Assembly: GCA_030263715.1 (NCBI GenBank)
Contig: SZPM01000010.1
Span: forward strand, 1 to 64,000
Length of the DNA: 64,000 nucleotides
Reading direction: 5' to 3'
From: ATM1 sp003577165
GTDB taxonomy: Bacteria; Armatimonadota; Fimbriimonadia; Fimbriimonadales; ATM1
Shown here in pieces: positions 1 to 8,280 of the stretch (within the stretch, counting starts at the first letter, position 1; the number at the start of each line of letters is the position of its first letter). The notes below the pieces were generated by a model, which was not told the DNA's origin, made no database searches, and worked only from the letters and a program-made list of their open reading frames with translations. The position numbers and the translations under genes are program-made.

Positions 1-762
1 GACCGCGGTCTCTCCGCCGTTCGTCAAGACCGCGATCGCCTTCTCGCCCGCCGAGGGTCCGCCCGTCTCCGTCGCCTTTCGGAACCGCACCGCCGCGATG
101 GCGGCGCTCCCCGTTCCGCAGCCGTCCGTCTCGCCGACGCCGCGTTCCCAGACCCTCGCCCGGACTCCGCACTTGCCTTCGGGCCACGTCCACAGAACGG
201 ACGTGCGCTCAGGAAACCAGGGGTGAACCTCGATCTTCGGGCTGAGGCGATCGAACAGATCATCAGGAGGCGGAGAGTCCAGTTCCACCACGGTATGCGC
301 GGTTCCGGTTGACAGCGCGCTCACGGTCAGCGATTCTCCGTCCACGTCGAATTGCCGAAGAAAGACCTCCCCGACTCCGGGTGCCAGAGGGATGTCCTCC
401 GGCGCCCAACTCGCAGGGGGCAACTGGACGTCGATCCACCCGGCCTTTTCGAATCCGACCGGCACGTCTTTCCCTCCATGCCGGATGACGAACCGATCCG
501 CTCCTCCGCCCCTGCGCAGAAACAGCGCCGCGCATCGCAAGCCGTTTCCGCAAAAGTCCTCCGTCCCGTCAGGGTTGAACATCCGAAGGCTCGGTCTTTC
601 CGCGTGGGAATCCACCACGAGGAGCCCGTCCGATCCGATGCCGAATTTTCTGCGGCATGCCCACCGAGCCAGTTCGACAAGTTCGGAGCCTTCAACGTCT
701 TCGGATCGAACAAGAACGAAGTCGTTTCCGACGCTGACCGTTTTCCAGAAGGGAACCGTCAC
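1..762 (-). CDS. dapF: diaminopimelate epimerase, C-terminus cut by window edge
   Basis: Interconverts LL- and meso-diaminopimelate in lysine and peptidoglycan synthesis. Translating the minus strand from a GTG at 762 gives an open frame to base 1. It carries the DapF landmarks in order: GNDF near residue 12, GIGSDGLL near 40, MFNPDGTEDFCGNGLRC with the first catalytic Cys near 75, HPWFPERTSV near 180, and WERGVGETDGCGTGSAA with the second catalytic Cys near 215. About 254 residues are visible; the family is about 270, so only the tail is missing. The GTG overlaps the upstream gene's TGA (GTGA), and AGGTGA lies 6 bases before it, so the two genes are translationally coupled. The epimerase assignment is firm. 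Confidence 0.93.
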   Translation of the reverse strand, partial: MTVPFWKTVSVGNDFVLVRSEDVEGSELVELARWACRRKFGIGSDGLLVVDSHAERPSLRMFNPDGTEDFCGNGLRCAALFLRRGGGADRFVIRHGGKDVPVGFEKAGWIDVQLPPASWAPEDIPLAPGVGEVFLRQFDVDGESLTVSALSTGTAHTVVELDSPPPDDLFDRLSPKIEVHPWFPERTSVLWTWPEGKCGVRARVWERGVGETDGCGTGSAAIAAVRFRKATETGGPSAGEKAIAVLTNGGETAV

Positions 763-2723
763 GTCGCTTCACCTATTAGGGGTTCGAGTCGAAGTTCCAT
801 GCGCTCTTTGATCCCTCGAATCCAAGAACCATCCGGCGTCACGAGCGGCATCCACCACGCGCTCGGCCGAACGTTGGACTGTTCGAGCGCGCGAATCGTA
901 ATCAGGGCGTCGCGCACGACGCGCAGCCGCGCCATCTCTGCTTCTCGAACGATCTCGCGCCTGCGCTCGCGCGCCGCGATCGCGCTCTCGCACTGAAACT
1001 CGCGCGCGATCTGTGCGCGCAAATCTGCGAGTCTTGCCCGCGCTGCTTTTCGCTGCAACCGCAATTCGCGAATGCGTTCCGTGAACTCAGCCCGTGCCTT
1101 CACGTCGTCGAGCGAAGGTTGACCGGAGGCGTGGGTCCGTCGGAAGTGATCGCCCTTTTCGCGCTCCAGCTTTTGCCAATCTGCTTTGATGGATCGGAGT
1201 TGCTCGTAGACTCCCGCGATCTGCTGGCCGATGTCGCGCGTCCGTGTGCGAAGCGCTTGAAGTTGTGCGCTCAACTTCTCATATTCTTCGCCGAGCGGCT
1301 CCCATCGCCCCCCCTTGATTCGCGCGAGCGTCTGAACCAATTGCCTTGGCCTTCGCGCATCTCTCATGCGATCCAAATTCTGCTGCTGTTGCTCGATGAC
1401 CGTCTTCCATGAGCGCGCAATCGTCTTTCCGGACACTTGCTCCGACCCGAACGGGCGTCGCATCTCTTCGGGAAGTTGGAACCACCGGTCCGTCGCTTCG
1501 AGCGCATCCCAGGCATGCAGGTGGATTCGGAGTATTGGGTTCGACTTAACGCGGATGCCGTTTCTTAGGAGAATGTCGTGCAATCGTCTGGTGTGGGAAA
1601 CGTACATGGAGGCGTGTTCGTGGAACGCGAACACGAACTCTCTGCTGAGCATGCTGATGAGCGTGATCGCCTTGCCAATGAGGGCGACTTCTCCGAACCT
1701 CCTCTCCACAACGGCGGCAAGTTCTTCGAGTGACTCGATCGGCGATTTGAGCGCGACGAACACGGGCTGCGGCGTCATGACGATCAGGAATTTGGGCGTC
1801 AAACGGATCGTTCCGCGCCCCACGCCTGGGATCACGAGGTCGAACGGAATCGCTCCTGTGCCGAATCTCGCGAGTTGGTAGACCTCCGTGCCCCGCACGG
1901 CCTCATCGTACGCGCCCTTCGCCGCTTCGGCAGTCGCTGGATCGAGAAATATGGAAACGAACTCGAACCTCGGTAAGTGCCAACTGTCGCGCGCGAAGCG
2001 AAGCAACTTAAAGGTCCTTGTGATTTCGGCGACGCATTCCTCTCCAGTGGCGAACTTGTGCATCTGCGGAAGCAGACACTCATAAAACGTCGAAAGCGTT
2101 CGCCCGTGACATCCATCGAGCGTTTCGCAGACGATCTGCTGCAAGCGCGCCGCTTCAGCACGCCCTTCATGCTGCTGGGTTCCGTCACACAAAGACGACA
2201 CAGTCGTTTCCAGGGCCCAGCGAAGCGTCTCGTTCAAACAAGGGAAGACCGCTGAAAGCGGTATTTCGCCCGCGACTCGCGGCGTGCTGTCGGTTGCCGC
2301 AATGCCCCTCCATCCATACGCCTCCGTTGCCCTGTCGACGAATTCAGGATCTCCCTTCGCCAACTTCTCAAGGAAAACTCCTGCATCCGAGTAGGCCTCG
2401 CGCGTAACGGGCGTCTCCCCCCCGAACATCGCGCTGAACTCCGCCGCTGCGCTCCAAAATCCTTTCGTCGAGCCGTCGTTTTTCGGCAACGCGACATATT
2501 GCTTGTTCGATGCGAGCCCGCCAGGGAGTTTCGCGAAATAGTCCGTGTCATGCACGCCTGCGATGAGTCGGATCGGGAAGCCCGCTTCTTCTGCGACGGA
2601 GGGCAGGAGCGCTTTGAGCGGCTCGTCCCAGAAGACGGTCTGTCCGAGCGCGAGGAGGGGCGCTGCGCCCGCTTCTGCGGCGAGCGTCTGGAGCGTGTCG
2701 GCAACGGACGGATGCAGCGGCAA
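759..2723 (-). CDS. hypothetical protein, 654 aa, with C-terminal coiled coil
   Basis: I do not recognise this family. There is no signal peptide and no obvious membrane segment. The first ~440 residues look globular, mixed alpha/beta, with no nucleotide-binding or metal motif that I can name. Residues ~440-600 are rich in Arg, Glu, Gln and Leu with heptad-like spacing, including a QQQQ run, and should form a long coiled coil; a short tail follows (SAWWMPLVTPDGSW). Its stop overlaps the start of dapF by four bases, so it is probably co-transcribed with dapF. The upstream thioesterase ends 10 bases before it. Codon use and frame quality support a real gene; function unknown. Confidence 0.75.
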   Translation of the reverse strand: MPLHPSVADTLQTLAAEAGAAPLLALGQTVFWDEPLKALLPSVAEEAGFPIRLIAGVHDTDYFAKLPGGLASNKQYVALPKNDGSTKGFWSAAAEFSAMFGGETPVTREAYSDAGVFLEKLAKGDPEFVDRATEAYGWRGIAATDSTPRVAGEIPLSAVFPCLNETLRWALETTVSSLCDGTQQHEGRAEAARLQQIVCETLDGCHGRTLSTFYECLLPQMHKFATGEECVAEITRTFKLLRFARDSWHLPRFEFVSIFLDPATAEAAKGAYDEAVRGTEVYQLARFGTGAIPFDLVIPGVGRGTIRLTPKFLIVMTPQPVFVALKSPIESLEELAAVVERRFGEVALIGKAITLISMLSREFVFAFHEHASMYVSHTRRLHDILLRNGIRVKSNPILRIHLHAWDALEATDRWFQLPEEMRRPFGSEQVSGKTIARSWKTVIEQQQQNLDRMRDARRPRQLVQTLARIKGGRWEPLGEEYEKLSAQLQALRTRTRDIGQQIAGVYEQLRSIKADWQKLEREKGDHFRRTHASGQPSLDDVKARAEFTERIRELRLQRKAARARLADLRAQIAREFQCESAIAARERRREIVREAEMARLRVVRDALITIRALEQSNVRPSAWWMPLVTPDGSWIRGIKERMELRLEPLIGEAT

Positions 2724-2733
2724 GTTATTCAGT

Positions 2734-3177
2734 TTACGCCCCGTCTGCCGAGTCTCGTTCCGCGGTTGTGGTCATGTGGGCCTGGAGCCAGTCCGGAATG
2801 GAGGTCGCCTTGCGGTCTCGATTCATGAGAACGTGCCAGGTGTACCCTTGTGTCAGCACCCCATTCGTCCCGTCCCTCGTCACCTCGTATTCAAACTTGA
2901 TGGAAGCGCGCTTGAACTCCGCCACACGCACCCGAATCGTGATCTCTTGGTCGTAGCGTATTTCCCCTTTGTATCGCACCCATGCCTCGACGACAGGGAG
3001 GAACAGCCCCTTCTCTTCGAGGCTCGTATACGTGAAGCCGTGGGCCCTGCACCAGTCGCCTCTTGCGACCTCAAACCAGAAGAGGTAGTTGGCGTAGTAG
3101 GCATGCCCCATCTGATCCGTCTCGCCGTACCTCACGCGGATGCGAGATTCGACCCAGTCGCCACTCACGATTCCCAT
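2734..3177 (-). CDS. YbgC/FadM-type acyl-CoA thioesterase (hotdog fold)
   Basis: A 147-aa single hotdog domain. The N-terminal signature reads RVRYGETDQMGHAYYANYL, followed by FWFEVAR, which matches the YbgC/4-hydroxybenzoyl-CoA thioesterase active-site region (the Asp of ETD being the catalytic candidate). Members hydrolyse acyl-CoA or acyl-ACP thioesters in the cytoplasm; the exact substrate cannot be read from sequence. The frame stays open up to 3279, but that part would overlap the divergent acetyltransferase, so I place the start at ATG 3177. A GTG three codons in (3168) is an alternative, sitting 10 bases after a TACGCT box. It probably heads the operon running into the 654-aa protein and dapF. 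Confidence 0.82.
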   Translation of the reverse strand: MGIVSGDWVESRIRVRYGETDQMGHAYYANYLFWFEVARGDWCRAHGFTYTSLEEKGLFLPVVEAWVRYKGEIRYDQEITIRVRVAEFKRASIKFEYEVTRDGTNGVLTQGYTWHVLMNRDRKATSIPDWLQAHMTTTAERDSADGA

Positions 3178-3182
3178 CAGCG

Positions 3183-3188
3183 TATGAT
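3183..3188 (+). promoter_or_regulatory. -10-like box for the GNAT gene
   Basis: TATGAT on the plus strand, 11 bases before GTG 3200. It lies between two divergent starts, and no Shine-Dalgarno sequence is visible for the GNAT gene, so a very short or absent leader is likely. No clear -35 hexamer is seen. Confidence 0.4.
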
Positions 3189-3199
3189 TCTTGCAGGAA

Positions 3200-3691
3200 G
3201 TGACCGTCTCGAACGCGCAGATCTCGATCCGCCGGGCCCGATTCCCGGAGGATGCTGAAGTTGTCCGTGCCCTCTTCACCGAGTACGCGGAGGAACTCGG
3301 GTTCAGCCTCTGCTTCCAGGGGTTCGATGACGAACTCGCTCAGCTTCCGGGCGCGTACGCGGAGCCAAGCGGCACCGTGCTCCTTCTCACGGAGAGTGGG
3401 AACGCGGTCGGATGCGGCGCAGTTCGCCCCCTCGGCGACGGCAAGTGCGAGATGAAGCGGCTGTTCGTGAAACCCGAATTCCGCGGCGCTGGCCGCGGGC
3501 GGAGGTTGACGACGGCCCTGCTCGACTTCGCAAGGGCGGCAAACTACACCTCGATGGTGCTCGACACCCTCAAGACGATGACTGCAGCGATCGACCTCTA
3601 CCGGTCGCTCGGCTTCCGAGAGACCGAACCGTATTACGACAACCCAATGCCCGAAGCCACTTACTTGGAGTTGAAACTTGAACCTTCGTGA
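3200..3691 (+). CDS. GNAT family N-acetyltransferase
   Basis: A 163-aa acetyltransferase that moves an acetyl group from acetyl-CoA to an unknown amine. Motif A, the acetyl-CoA pyrophosphate loop, is seen as KRLFVKPEFRGAGRGRRL, and the C-terminal motif as LYRSLGFRETEPYYDNPM. The general shape resembles small stand-alone GNATs. I chose GTG 3200 because TATGAT sits 11 bases upstream; TTG 3191 is an in-frame alternative that would add three residues. The gene's end overlaps the next gene by 14 bases, so the two are probably one transcript. The substrate cannot be predicted. Confidence 0.85.
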   Translation: MTVSNAQISIRRARFPEDAEVVRALFTEYAEELGFSLCFQGFDDELAQLPGAYAEPSGTVLLLTESGNAVGCGAVRPLGDGKCEMKRLFVKPEFRGAGRGRRLTTALLDFARAANYTSMVLDTLKTMTAAIDLYRSLGFRETEPYYDNPMPEATYLELKLEPS

Positions 3692-3983
3692 CCACGCGTT
3701 CGACCTGGTCCGCCAGATTCCGAAGGGCAAGGTCACCAGTTACGGCGACATAGCCGACGCCCTACCCGGCCGGATTCCCGCCAGGACTGTCGGCCAGTGG
3801 ATGGCTTCCTGCCCCGAGGGCGTCCCGTGGTGGCGCGTCGTCGGGCGGGACGGAGGGCTCCCGATCGCTCGGCGAGGGCCGGGGCTTGCGGAGGAGCAGC
3901 GCCGCAGGCTCGCCCGGGAACGGGTGCATTGGACCGAGGATGATCGGGTCGACATGGCTCGATGCCGCTGGCTTCCGCCCTAA
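3678..3983 (+). CDS. alkyltransferase-like protein (MGMT/ATL family), no acceptor Cys
   Basis: A 101-aa protein with the DNA-binding half of O6-alkylguanine-DNA alkyltransferase: IPKGKVTSYGDIA, then ARTVGQWMA (the Arg-finger helix), then PWWRVV at residues 50-55. In true MGMT the last motif is PCHRVV, with Cys as alkyl acceptor; here Trp51 replaces it, the hallmark of ATL proteins. Those bind O6-alkylguanine without removing it and hand the lesion to nucleotide excision repair (known from family members, inferred here). TTG 3678 is chosen as start: GGAG lies 7 bases upstream and the protein then begins at the expected point. It overlaps the GNAT gene. Confidence 0.88.
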   Translation: MNLRDHAFDLVRQIPKGKVTSYGDIADALPGRIPARTVGQWMASCPEGVPWWRVVGRDGGLPIARRGPGLAEEQRRRLARERVHWTEDDRVDMARCRWLPP

Positions 3984-4022
3984 GCCTGCCCCTCCACCCG
4001 AAGGCGCCGGGTCGAAAGCCGT

Positions 4023-4028
4023 CATAAT
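4023..4028 (+). promoter_or_regulatory. -10-like box before ftsE
   Basis: CATAAT ends 9 bases before the GTG start of ftsE, and there is no Shine-Dalgarno match in between. It would place transcription start within about 3 bases of the start codon. Confidence 0.4.
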
Positions 4029-4037
4029 CCGCACCCG

Positions 4038-4718
4038 GTGATCGAGTTCCAAAACGTCTCCGTGACGTATGGCGAACGCATCCACGCTCTGCAGAACCTG
4101 ACCCTTGCCATCCCCGAAGGCCAGTTCGTGTGCTTGGTGGGCCTGACCGGGTCGGGGAAGTCCACCATTCTCAAGTTGCTCCTGAGGGAGATTCGTGCGA
4201 CGCAGGGGCGTGTCATCGTTCGCGGCCGCGACTTGGCTGCGATCCCGTGGAAGCACGTGCCGGACGTTCGCCGAAACATCGGCCTCATCCCACAAGACAT
4301 CGGGTTGTTGCCCAACAAGAAGGTTTGGGAGAACCTCGCGTACGCGATGCGCGCCGCGGGTCATGCGCGAAGAGAGGTGCGGCAGAAGGTTCCAGAGATG
4401 CTCGAACGATTCGGCGTGCTGCATCGCGCGGACGCGTTCCCGGCGGAACTTTCGGGGGGGGAGCAACAGAGGGTGGCGATTGCCCGGGCGTTGATCAACA
4501 ACCCCGCGATTCTTCTCGCGGATGAGCCGACCGCGCATCTCGACCCAGAGACGAGCTTGGAAATCGTGGGCGTTCTGCAGGCGATCAACACGAGAGGAAC
4601 CACGGTAATCATGGCAACTCATGACATGGTGTCGGTCTCCGACCTGCGCAAGCGAACCGTCAGGCTCGATGCCGGAAAGGTCATCGAGGACATTCCCGAG
4701 GAGCAGATCGTTGCTTGA
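4038..4718 (+). CDS. ftsE: cell division ATP-binding protein FtsE
   Basis: ATPase of the FtsEX complex, which sits at the division septum and switches a periplasmic murein hydrolase. The 226-aa protein has all ABC landmarks: Walker A GLTGSGKST near residue 37, a Q-loop region (LIPQDIGLLP), signature LSGGEQQRVAIARAL near 137, Walker B ILLADEPT near 159 and the H-loop ATHDM near 193. Family length is about 220-230. The start is GTG 4038. It overlaps ftsX by 8 bases and is followed by an M23 hydrolase, the classic FtsE-FtsX-EnvC order, which distinguishes it from generic LolD-like ATPases. Confidence 0.94.
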   Translation: MIEFQNVSVTYGERIHALQNLTLAIPEGQFVCLVGLTGSGKSTILKLLLREIRATQGRVIVRGRDLAAIPWKHVPDVRRNIGLIPQDIGLLPNKKVWENLAYAMRAAGHARREVRQKVPEMLERFGVLHRADAFPAELSGGEQQRVAIARALINNPAILLADEPTAHLDPETSLEIVGVLQAINTRGTTVIMATHDMVSVSDLRKRTVRLDAGKVIEDIPEEQIVA

Positions 4719-5613
4719 TCGCATCGAGTTTCTCGTCGAAGAGGCGATCGTCGCCCTTCGACGAAACGGCAGCATGACGATTTCCGCGATCAATACTGCC
4801 GCGCTCGCGCTGCTGATTTTTGGCGGACTCACTTTCGCTTACTTGTCGCTGAGGGCGCACCTCTCCACTCTGTCGGAGGGATTCACCCTCACGTTCTCGA
4901 TCAAGCCCGAAGCCGGGGACGAAGGAAATCAGAAGATCTCGGCGATGGCGAACGAACTTCGCCAGATCGAAGGCGTCGCAGACGTGGTCTTCCTTCCCAG
5001 GCAGGCCACCTGGCGAAAGTTCGCAGCAGAGATGGGCATCGATCCGACGGAACTGCCAAACCCTTTCCACAATCAGTTCGCGCTGTACCTCGACGATTTG
5101 TCGAAGGCGGACAGCATCAAGAACGCGGTCCGAGCGCACCGGTTCTTCCAACCGGAGACCGAGGGCCCCGACATCCGCGATGCCACCGCCGAGCGCAGGT
5201 TCACCCTGGCCCTGATGGGCTTCGTGCGCATTGTCGGAGGCCTCCTGACCCTCCTGAGCTTCGTCACGGCCGGGACGATCATCTACAACACGATCCGCCT
5301 GACCATCGTTGCGAGGCGCCAGGAACTGAGGACGATGATGCTGGTCGGGGCGAGCCACGGCACGATCCGCTGGCCGCTCCTCCTCGAGGGGGCGATCCAG
5401 GGAGCCCTCGGGGGGCTCGTCGCTGGGATCCTCATGTGGGGGATTTACGCCTACATCCGCTCTCAGACCACCGAGTGGTTCGGGCCGCTTTTGAGCGCGA
5501 AAGCCGAGTTTCCGGCCTTCCAGGCCATCCTGATGCTCCTCCTCGCGGGGACGGTACTGGGTATGCTTTCGGCCGGCCTGTCGGCTAGAAAGTATCTGAG
5601 GCTGGGGTTATGA
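4711..5613 (+). CDS. ftsX: cell division membrane protein FtsX
   Basis: Integral-membrane partner of FtsE. 300 aa with the FtsX layout: a cytoplasmic N-terminus, TM1 near residues 25-50 (LALLIFGGLTFAYL), an extracytoplasmic loop of ~115 residues that would contact the hydrolase, then three TM segments in the FtsX/MacB permease core (MGFVRIVGGLLTLLSFVTAG, ALGGLVAGILMWGIYAY, ILMLLLAGTVLGML). I start it at TTG 4711: GAGGAG lies 8 bases upstream and this gives the usual short N-terminus. It overlaps ftsE by 8 bases and the hydrolase gene by 4 (ATGA), indicating tight coupling. Confidence 0.93.
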   Translation: MLDRIEFLVEEAIVALRRNGSMTISAINTAALALLIFGGLTFAYLSLRAHLSTLSEGFTLTFSIKPEAGDEGNQKISAMANELRQIEGVADVVFLPRQATWRKFAAEMGIDPTELPNPFHNQFALYLDDLSKADSIKNAVRAHRFFQPETEGPDIRDATAERRFTLALMGFVRIVGGLLTLLSFVTAGTIIYNTIRLTIVARRQELRTMMLVGASHGTIRWPLLLEGAIQGALGGLVAGILMWGIYAYIRSQTTEWFGPLLSAKAEFPAFQAILMLLLAGTVLGMLSAGLSARKYLRLGL

Positions 5614-6749
5614 AGCTCAAGATTACGCTACTGCTCGCCACCGTTATCTCCCTCCTTCTCGTCCCAGGCATCTACGCGCAAAAGGGCAAGGCGCCCTCCA
5701 AGACCTCTCTCCAGAAGAAGCACCAGCAGATTCAGAAGAAGGCGGAGGCCGTTAAGAAGGAGATCAGTCAGACGAAGCGCGCTGCTTCGTATGTCAAGGC
5801 AGATATCGAAAAAGCCGACCAGGCTTTGGAAACTGCGAGGGAGAAACTCGCGCAAACGCAGAAGCGGCTCGATGAAGCGAGGGCAAGGCAGGCCGTCGTA
5901 GCAGAAGAACTCTCCGAAGCCGAAAGGGCGCTCGCTACGCAAAAGCGAGCTATGGGCACACGATTGCGCGCAGTGTATCTGCGCGGAAAACCGACTCCTC
6001 TTTCCGCGTTCGTAGGAGCGTCATCGTTCTCAGACATCGCGAACCGCGCCTACGGCGCCCAGAAGATGGCTCACCAAGACAAGCAACTCGTTGGCGAGTA
6101 TCGTGAAGCCAAGGAGCAGGTTGCGAAGAAGAAGAAGGAAGTCGACGGAGTCGTCCAAAAGATCGCCGTCCTCAAGCGGCAGCAACTCTTCGAAAAGCAG
6201 GAGATCAATCGGCACAAGGCTCGAAAAGAGGGATTGCTGAGCGAACTTTGGCAAGAGCAGAAGAGCCTGATGAATGAACTTGAGGAACTGCAAGAGGACA
6301 GCCGAAGGGTCGAATCGGAGTTAGCGAAGTATTACGGTACGGCGGCGAGTGGCAGCGTTCCCATCTTCCGAGGGAAGTTCATCCTGCCAGTCAGCGGGCG
6401 CATCGGCAGCGGCTTTGGCATGCGAAAGCATCCGATTCTCAAGTACACGCGAATGCACAACGGCCTTGACATCGGCGCGTCGACCGGAACGCCGATACGC
6501 GCAGCAGGCGACGGTCGCGTCATCATGGCCCGATACAACGGCGGATATGGAAACTGCGTGATCATCGACCACGGCGGCGGAGTTGCGACCTTATACGGAC
6601 ACTGCTCGCGACTCTACGTGCGCGTTGGCCAAAGCGTCAAGCAGGGCCAGACCATCGCCGCAGTCGGTTCCACGGGCCTGAGCACAGGACCGCACCTGCA
6701 TTGGGAAGTGCGAATTAACGGGCGACCCGTGAATCCTCGCAGTCGCTAA
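5610..6749 (+). CDS. EnvC-type murein hydrolase (coiled coil + M23/LytM)
   Basis: Periplasmic FtsEX effector. 379 aa: signal peptide (residues ~1-23, hydrophobic core then IYAQ), a long Lys/Glu/Gln coiled coil from ~30 to 235, and an M23 domain from ~255 to 375. In E. coli EnvC the LytM domain lacks zinc ligands and only activates amidases. Here the ligands are intact: H283 and D287 in HNGLDIG, and H362/H364 in HLHWEV, so this protein is probably a metallo-endopeptidase itself (inference). Its ATG overlaps the ftsX stop, so FtsEX and its effector are made from one transcript. Confidence 0.92.
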   Translation: MKLKITLLLATVISLLLVPGIYAQKGKAPSKTSLQKKHQQIQKKAEAVKKEISQTKRAASYVKADIEKADQALETAREKLAQTQKRLDEARARQAVVAEELSEAERALATQKRAMGTRLRAVYLRGKPTPLSAFVGASSFSDIANRAYGAQKMAHQDKQLVGEYREAKEQVAKKKKEVDGVVQKIAVLKRQQLFEKQEINRHKARKEGLLSELWQEQKSLMNELEELQEDSRRVESELAKYYGTAASGSVPIFRGKFILPVSGRIGSGFGMRKHPILKYTRMHNGLDIGASTGTPIRAAGDGRVIMARYNGGYGNCVIIDHGGGVATLYGHCSRLYVRVGQSVKQGQTIAAVGSTGLSTGPHLHWEVRINGRPVNPRSR

Positions 6750-6808
6750 TCCTCAAGGGACGCGCTCCTTATGATAGCCGTCATGGAATGACGACGCCAT
6801 ATTGACGG

Positions 6809-8212
6809 ATGCTTGCGTTGAGCATGGCGCGCGCAATCCGAAAGCGATCCTGGGCAGAGCCTTTCAAGATCAAGGTCGTCGAACCCCTTCAGTTAACCAG
6901 CCGCGAAGAGCGGCAGAAGGCGCTCGCCAAGGCCGGCTACAACACCTTCCTCCTCCCATCGAGACTCGTGTACATTGACCTGCTCACGGACTCCGGCACG
7001 AGCGCAATGAGCGACTGGCAGTGGGCCGGGATGATGCTTGGGGATGAAGCCTATGCTGGCAGCAGAAACTTCGAGCATCTCCAAGCTGTCGTGCGCAAGC
7101 ACTACGGCTACAAACACGTGATCCCGACGCACCAGGGAAGAGGGGCGGAGCACCTGCTCAGCCGAAGTCTCATCGATCCCGGCGACTACGTTCCCGGGAA
7201 CATGTACTTTACAACGACTCGCCTGCATCAAGAGCTCGCCGGAGCGAAGTTCGTCGACGTGATCATCGACGACGCGCACGATCCAAAGAGCCAGCATCCA
7301 TTCAAGGGAAACATCGATCTCGACAAACTTCGCACGCTCATTCGGAAAGTTGGAGCGGAGAGGATCCCGTATATCAGCGTTGCCGGCACCGTCAACATGG
7401 CGGGCGGGCAGCCCATCAGCATGCAGAACCTGAAAGAGGTTCGGGCGATCGCGCAACGGTACGGAATCCCTATCTATCTCGACGCCACGCGACTCGCCGA
7501 GAATGCGTACTTCATTCAGCAGCGCGAGCCAGGACATCAGTCAAAGAGCATCGCCGAGATCGTGAAATCTCTGTGCAGCCTTAGCGATGGATGCACAATG
7601 AGCGCAAAGAAGGACTCGCTCGTCAACATCGGAGGGTTCCTGGCGACGAATGATCGCAAGCTCCACGAAGAGGCATGCAATCTCGTCGTCGTCTACGAGG
7701 GACTGCACACCTATGGCGGCCTGGCAGGGCGCGATATGGAAGCAATGGCGCGCGGCATTGTCGAGAGTTTTCAGGACGATCACATACGAGCCCGCATCGG
7801 ACAAGTCGAGTACCTTGGACACAGGCTGATCGAGGAGAAGATCCCCATCGTCCTCCCGATCGGAGGCCATGCGATTTTCTTAGATGCGAAACGGTTTTAC
7901 AGGCACCTCCCGCAAGATTCATTTCCCGCGCAGACCCTGGCTGCAGAACTCTATCTGGAGAGCGGAATCCGTTCCATGGAGCGAGGAATCGCGAGCGCGG
8001 GAAGAAATCCGGAAACCGGCGAGCATTACCGTCCGCGCCTCGAACTAACACGCTTAACGATCCCGCGGAGGGTCTACACGCAGGCCCACATGGACGTCAC
8101 CGCCGAAGCGGTGTGCGCGACTTACGACCGCCGACGCGAGGTCAAGGGACTGCGAATGGTCTATGAACCGCGCTACTTGCGCTTCTTCCGTGCCAGGTTC
8201 AAGCCCCTGTAA
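6809..8212 (+). CDS. tpl: tyrosine phenol-lyase (beta-tyrosinase)
   Basis: PLP enzyme that splits L-tyrosine into phenol, pyruvate and ammonia; the reaction is reversible. The 467-aa protein follows the whole tryptophanase/TPL fold: LLTDSGTSAMSD, IPTHQGRGAEHLL, VNMAGGQPIS, and the PLP lysine in TMSAKKD. Discriminating positions favour TPL over tryptophanase: SMERG with the phenol-binding Arg (tryptophanase has Ile there), AMSDWQWAGMM, and LRFFRARF at the C-terminus with the TPL Phe pair. TATGAT at 6770-6775 is a candidate -10; no Shine-Dalgarno is seen. ATG 6824 is an alternative start. It stands alone between envC and menG. Confidence 0.9.
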   Translation: MLALSMARAIRKRSWAEPFKIKVVEPLQLTSREERQKALAKAGYNTFLLPSRLVYIDLLTDSGTSAMSDWQWAGMMLGDEAYAGSRNFEHLQAVVRKHYGYKHVIPTHQGRGAEHLLSRSLIDPGDYVPGNMYFTTTRLHQELAGAKFVDVIIDDAHDPKSQHPFKGNIDLDKLRTLIRKVGAERIPYISVAGTVNMAGGQPISMQNLKEVRAIAQRYGIPIYLDATRLAENAYFIQQREPGHQSKSIAEIVKSLCSLSDGCTMSAKKDSLVNIGGFLATNDRKLHEEACNLVVVYEGLHTYGGLAGRDMEAMARGIVESFQDDHIRARIGQVEYLGHRLIEEKIPIVLPIGGHAIFLDAKRFYRHLPQDSFPAQTLAAELYLESGIRSMERGIASAGRNPETGEHYRPRLELTRLTIPRRVYTQAHMDVTAEAVCATYDRRREVKGLRMVYEPRYLRFFRARFKPL

Positions 8213-8264
8213 GACTTGCCAGACCTCGACGCGCACTTTTCCGTCCGAAGGGATGCCTCAGCGG

Positions 8265-8270
8265 TAGAAT
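8265..8270 (+). promoter_or_regulatory. -10-like box before menG
   Basis: TAGAAT, 10 bases before ATG 8281, with no Shine-Dalgarno between. It would drive the menG-polyprenyl synthase-HAD operon from a start site within a few bases of the ATG. Confidence 0.5.
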
Positions 8271-8280
8271 CGCTTCGGCA

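Noticed and set aside
352..996. Plus-strand 214-aa frame over dapF
   Set aside because: The minus strand carries unmistakable DapF motifs through the same bases; the plus frame is a high-GC antisense shadow.
6776..6795. Small inverted repeat CGTCA/TGACG before tpl
   Set aside because: Five-base arms only; too short to call.
6809..8212. Tryptophanase as the name for the PLP lyase
   Set aside because: Residues that contact the ring (SMERG, terminal FF) match tyrosine phenol-lyase.
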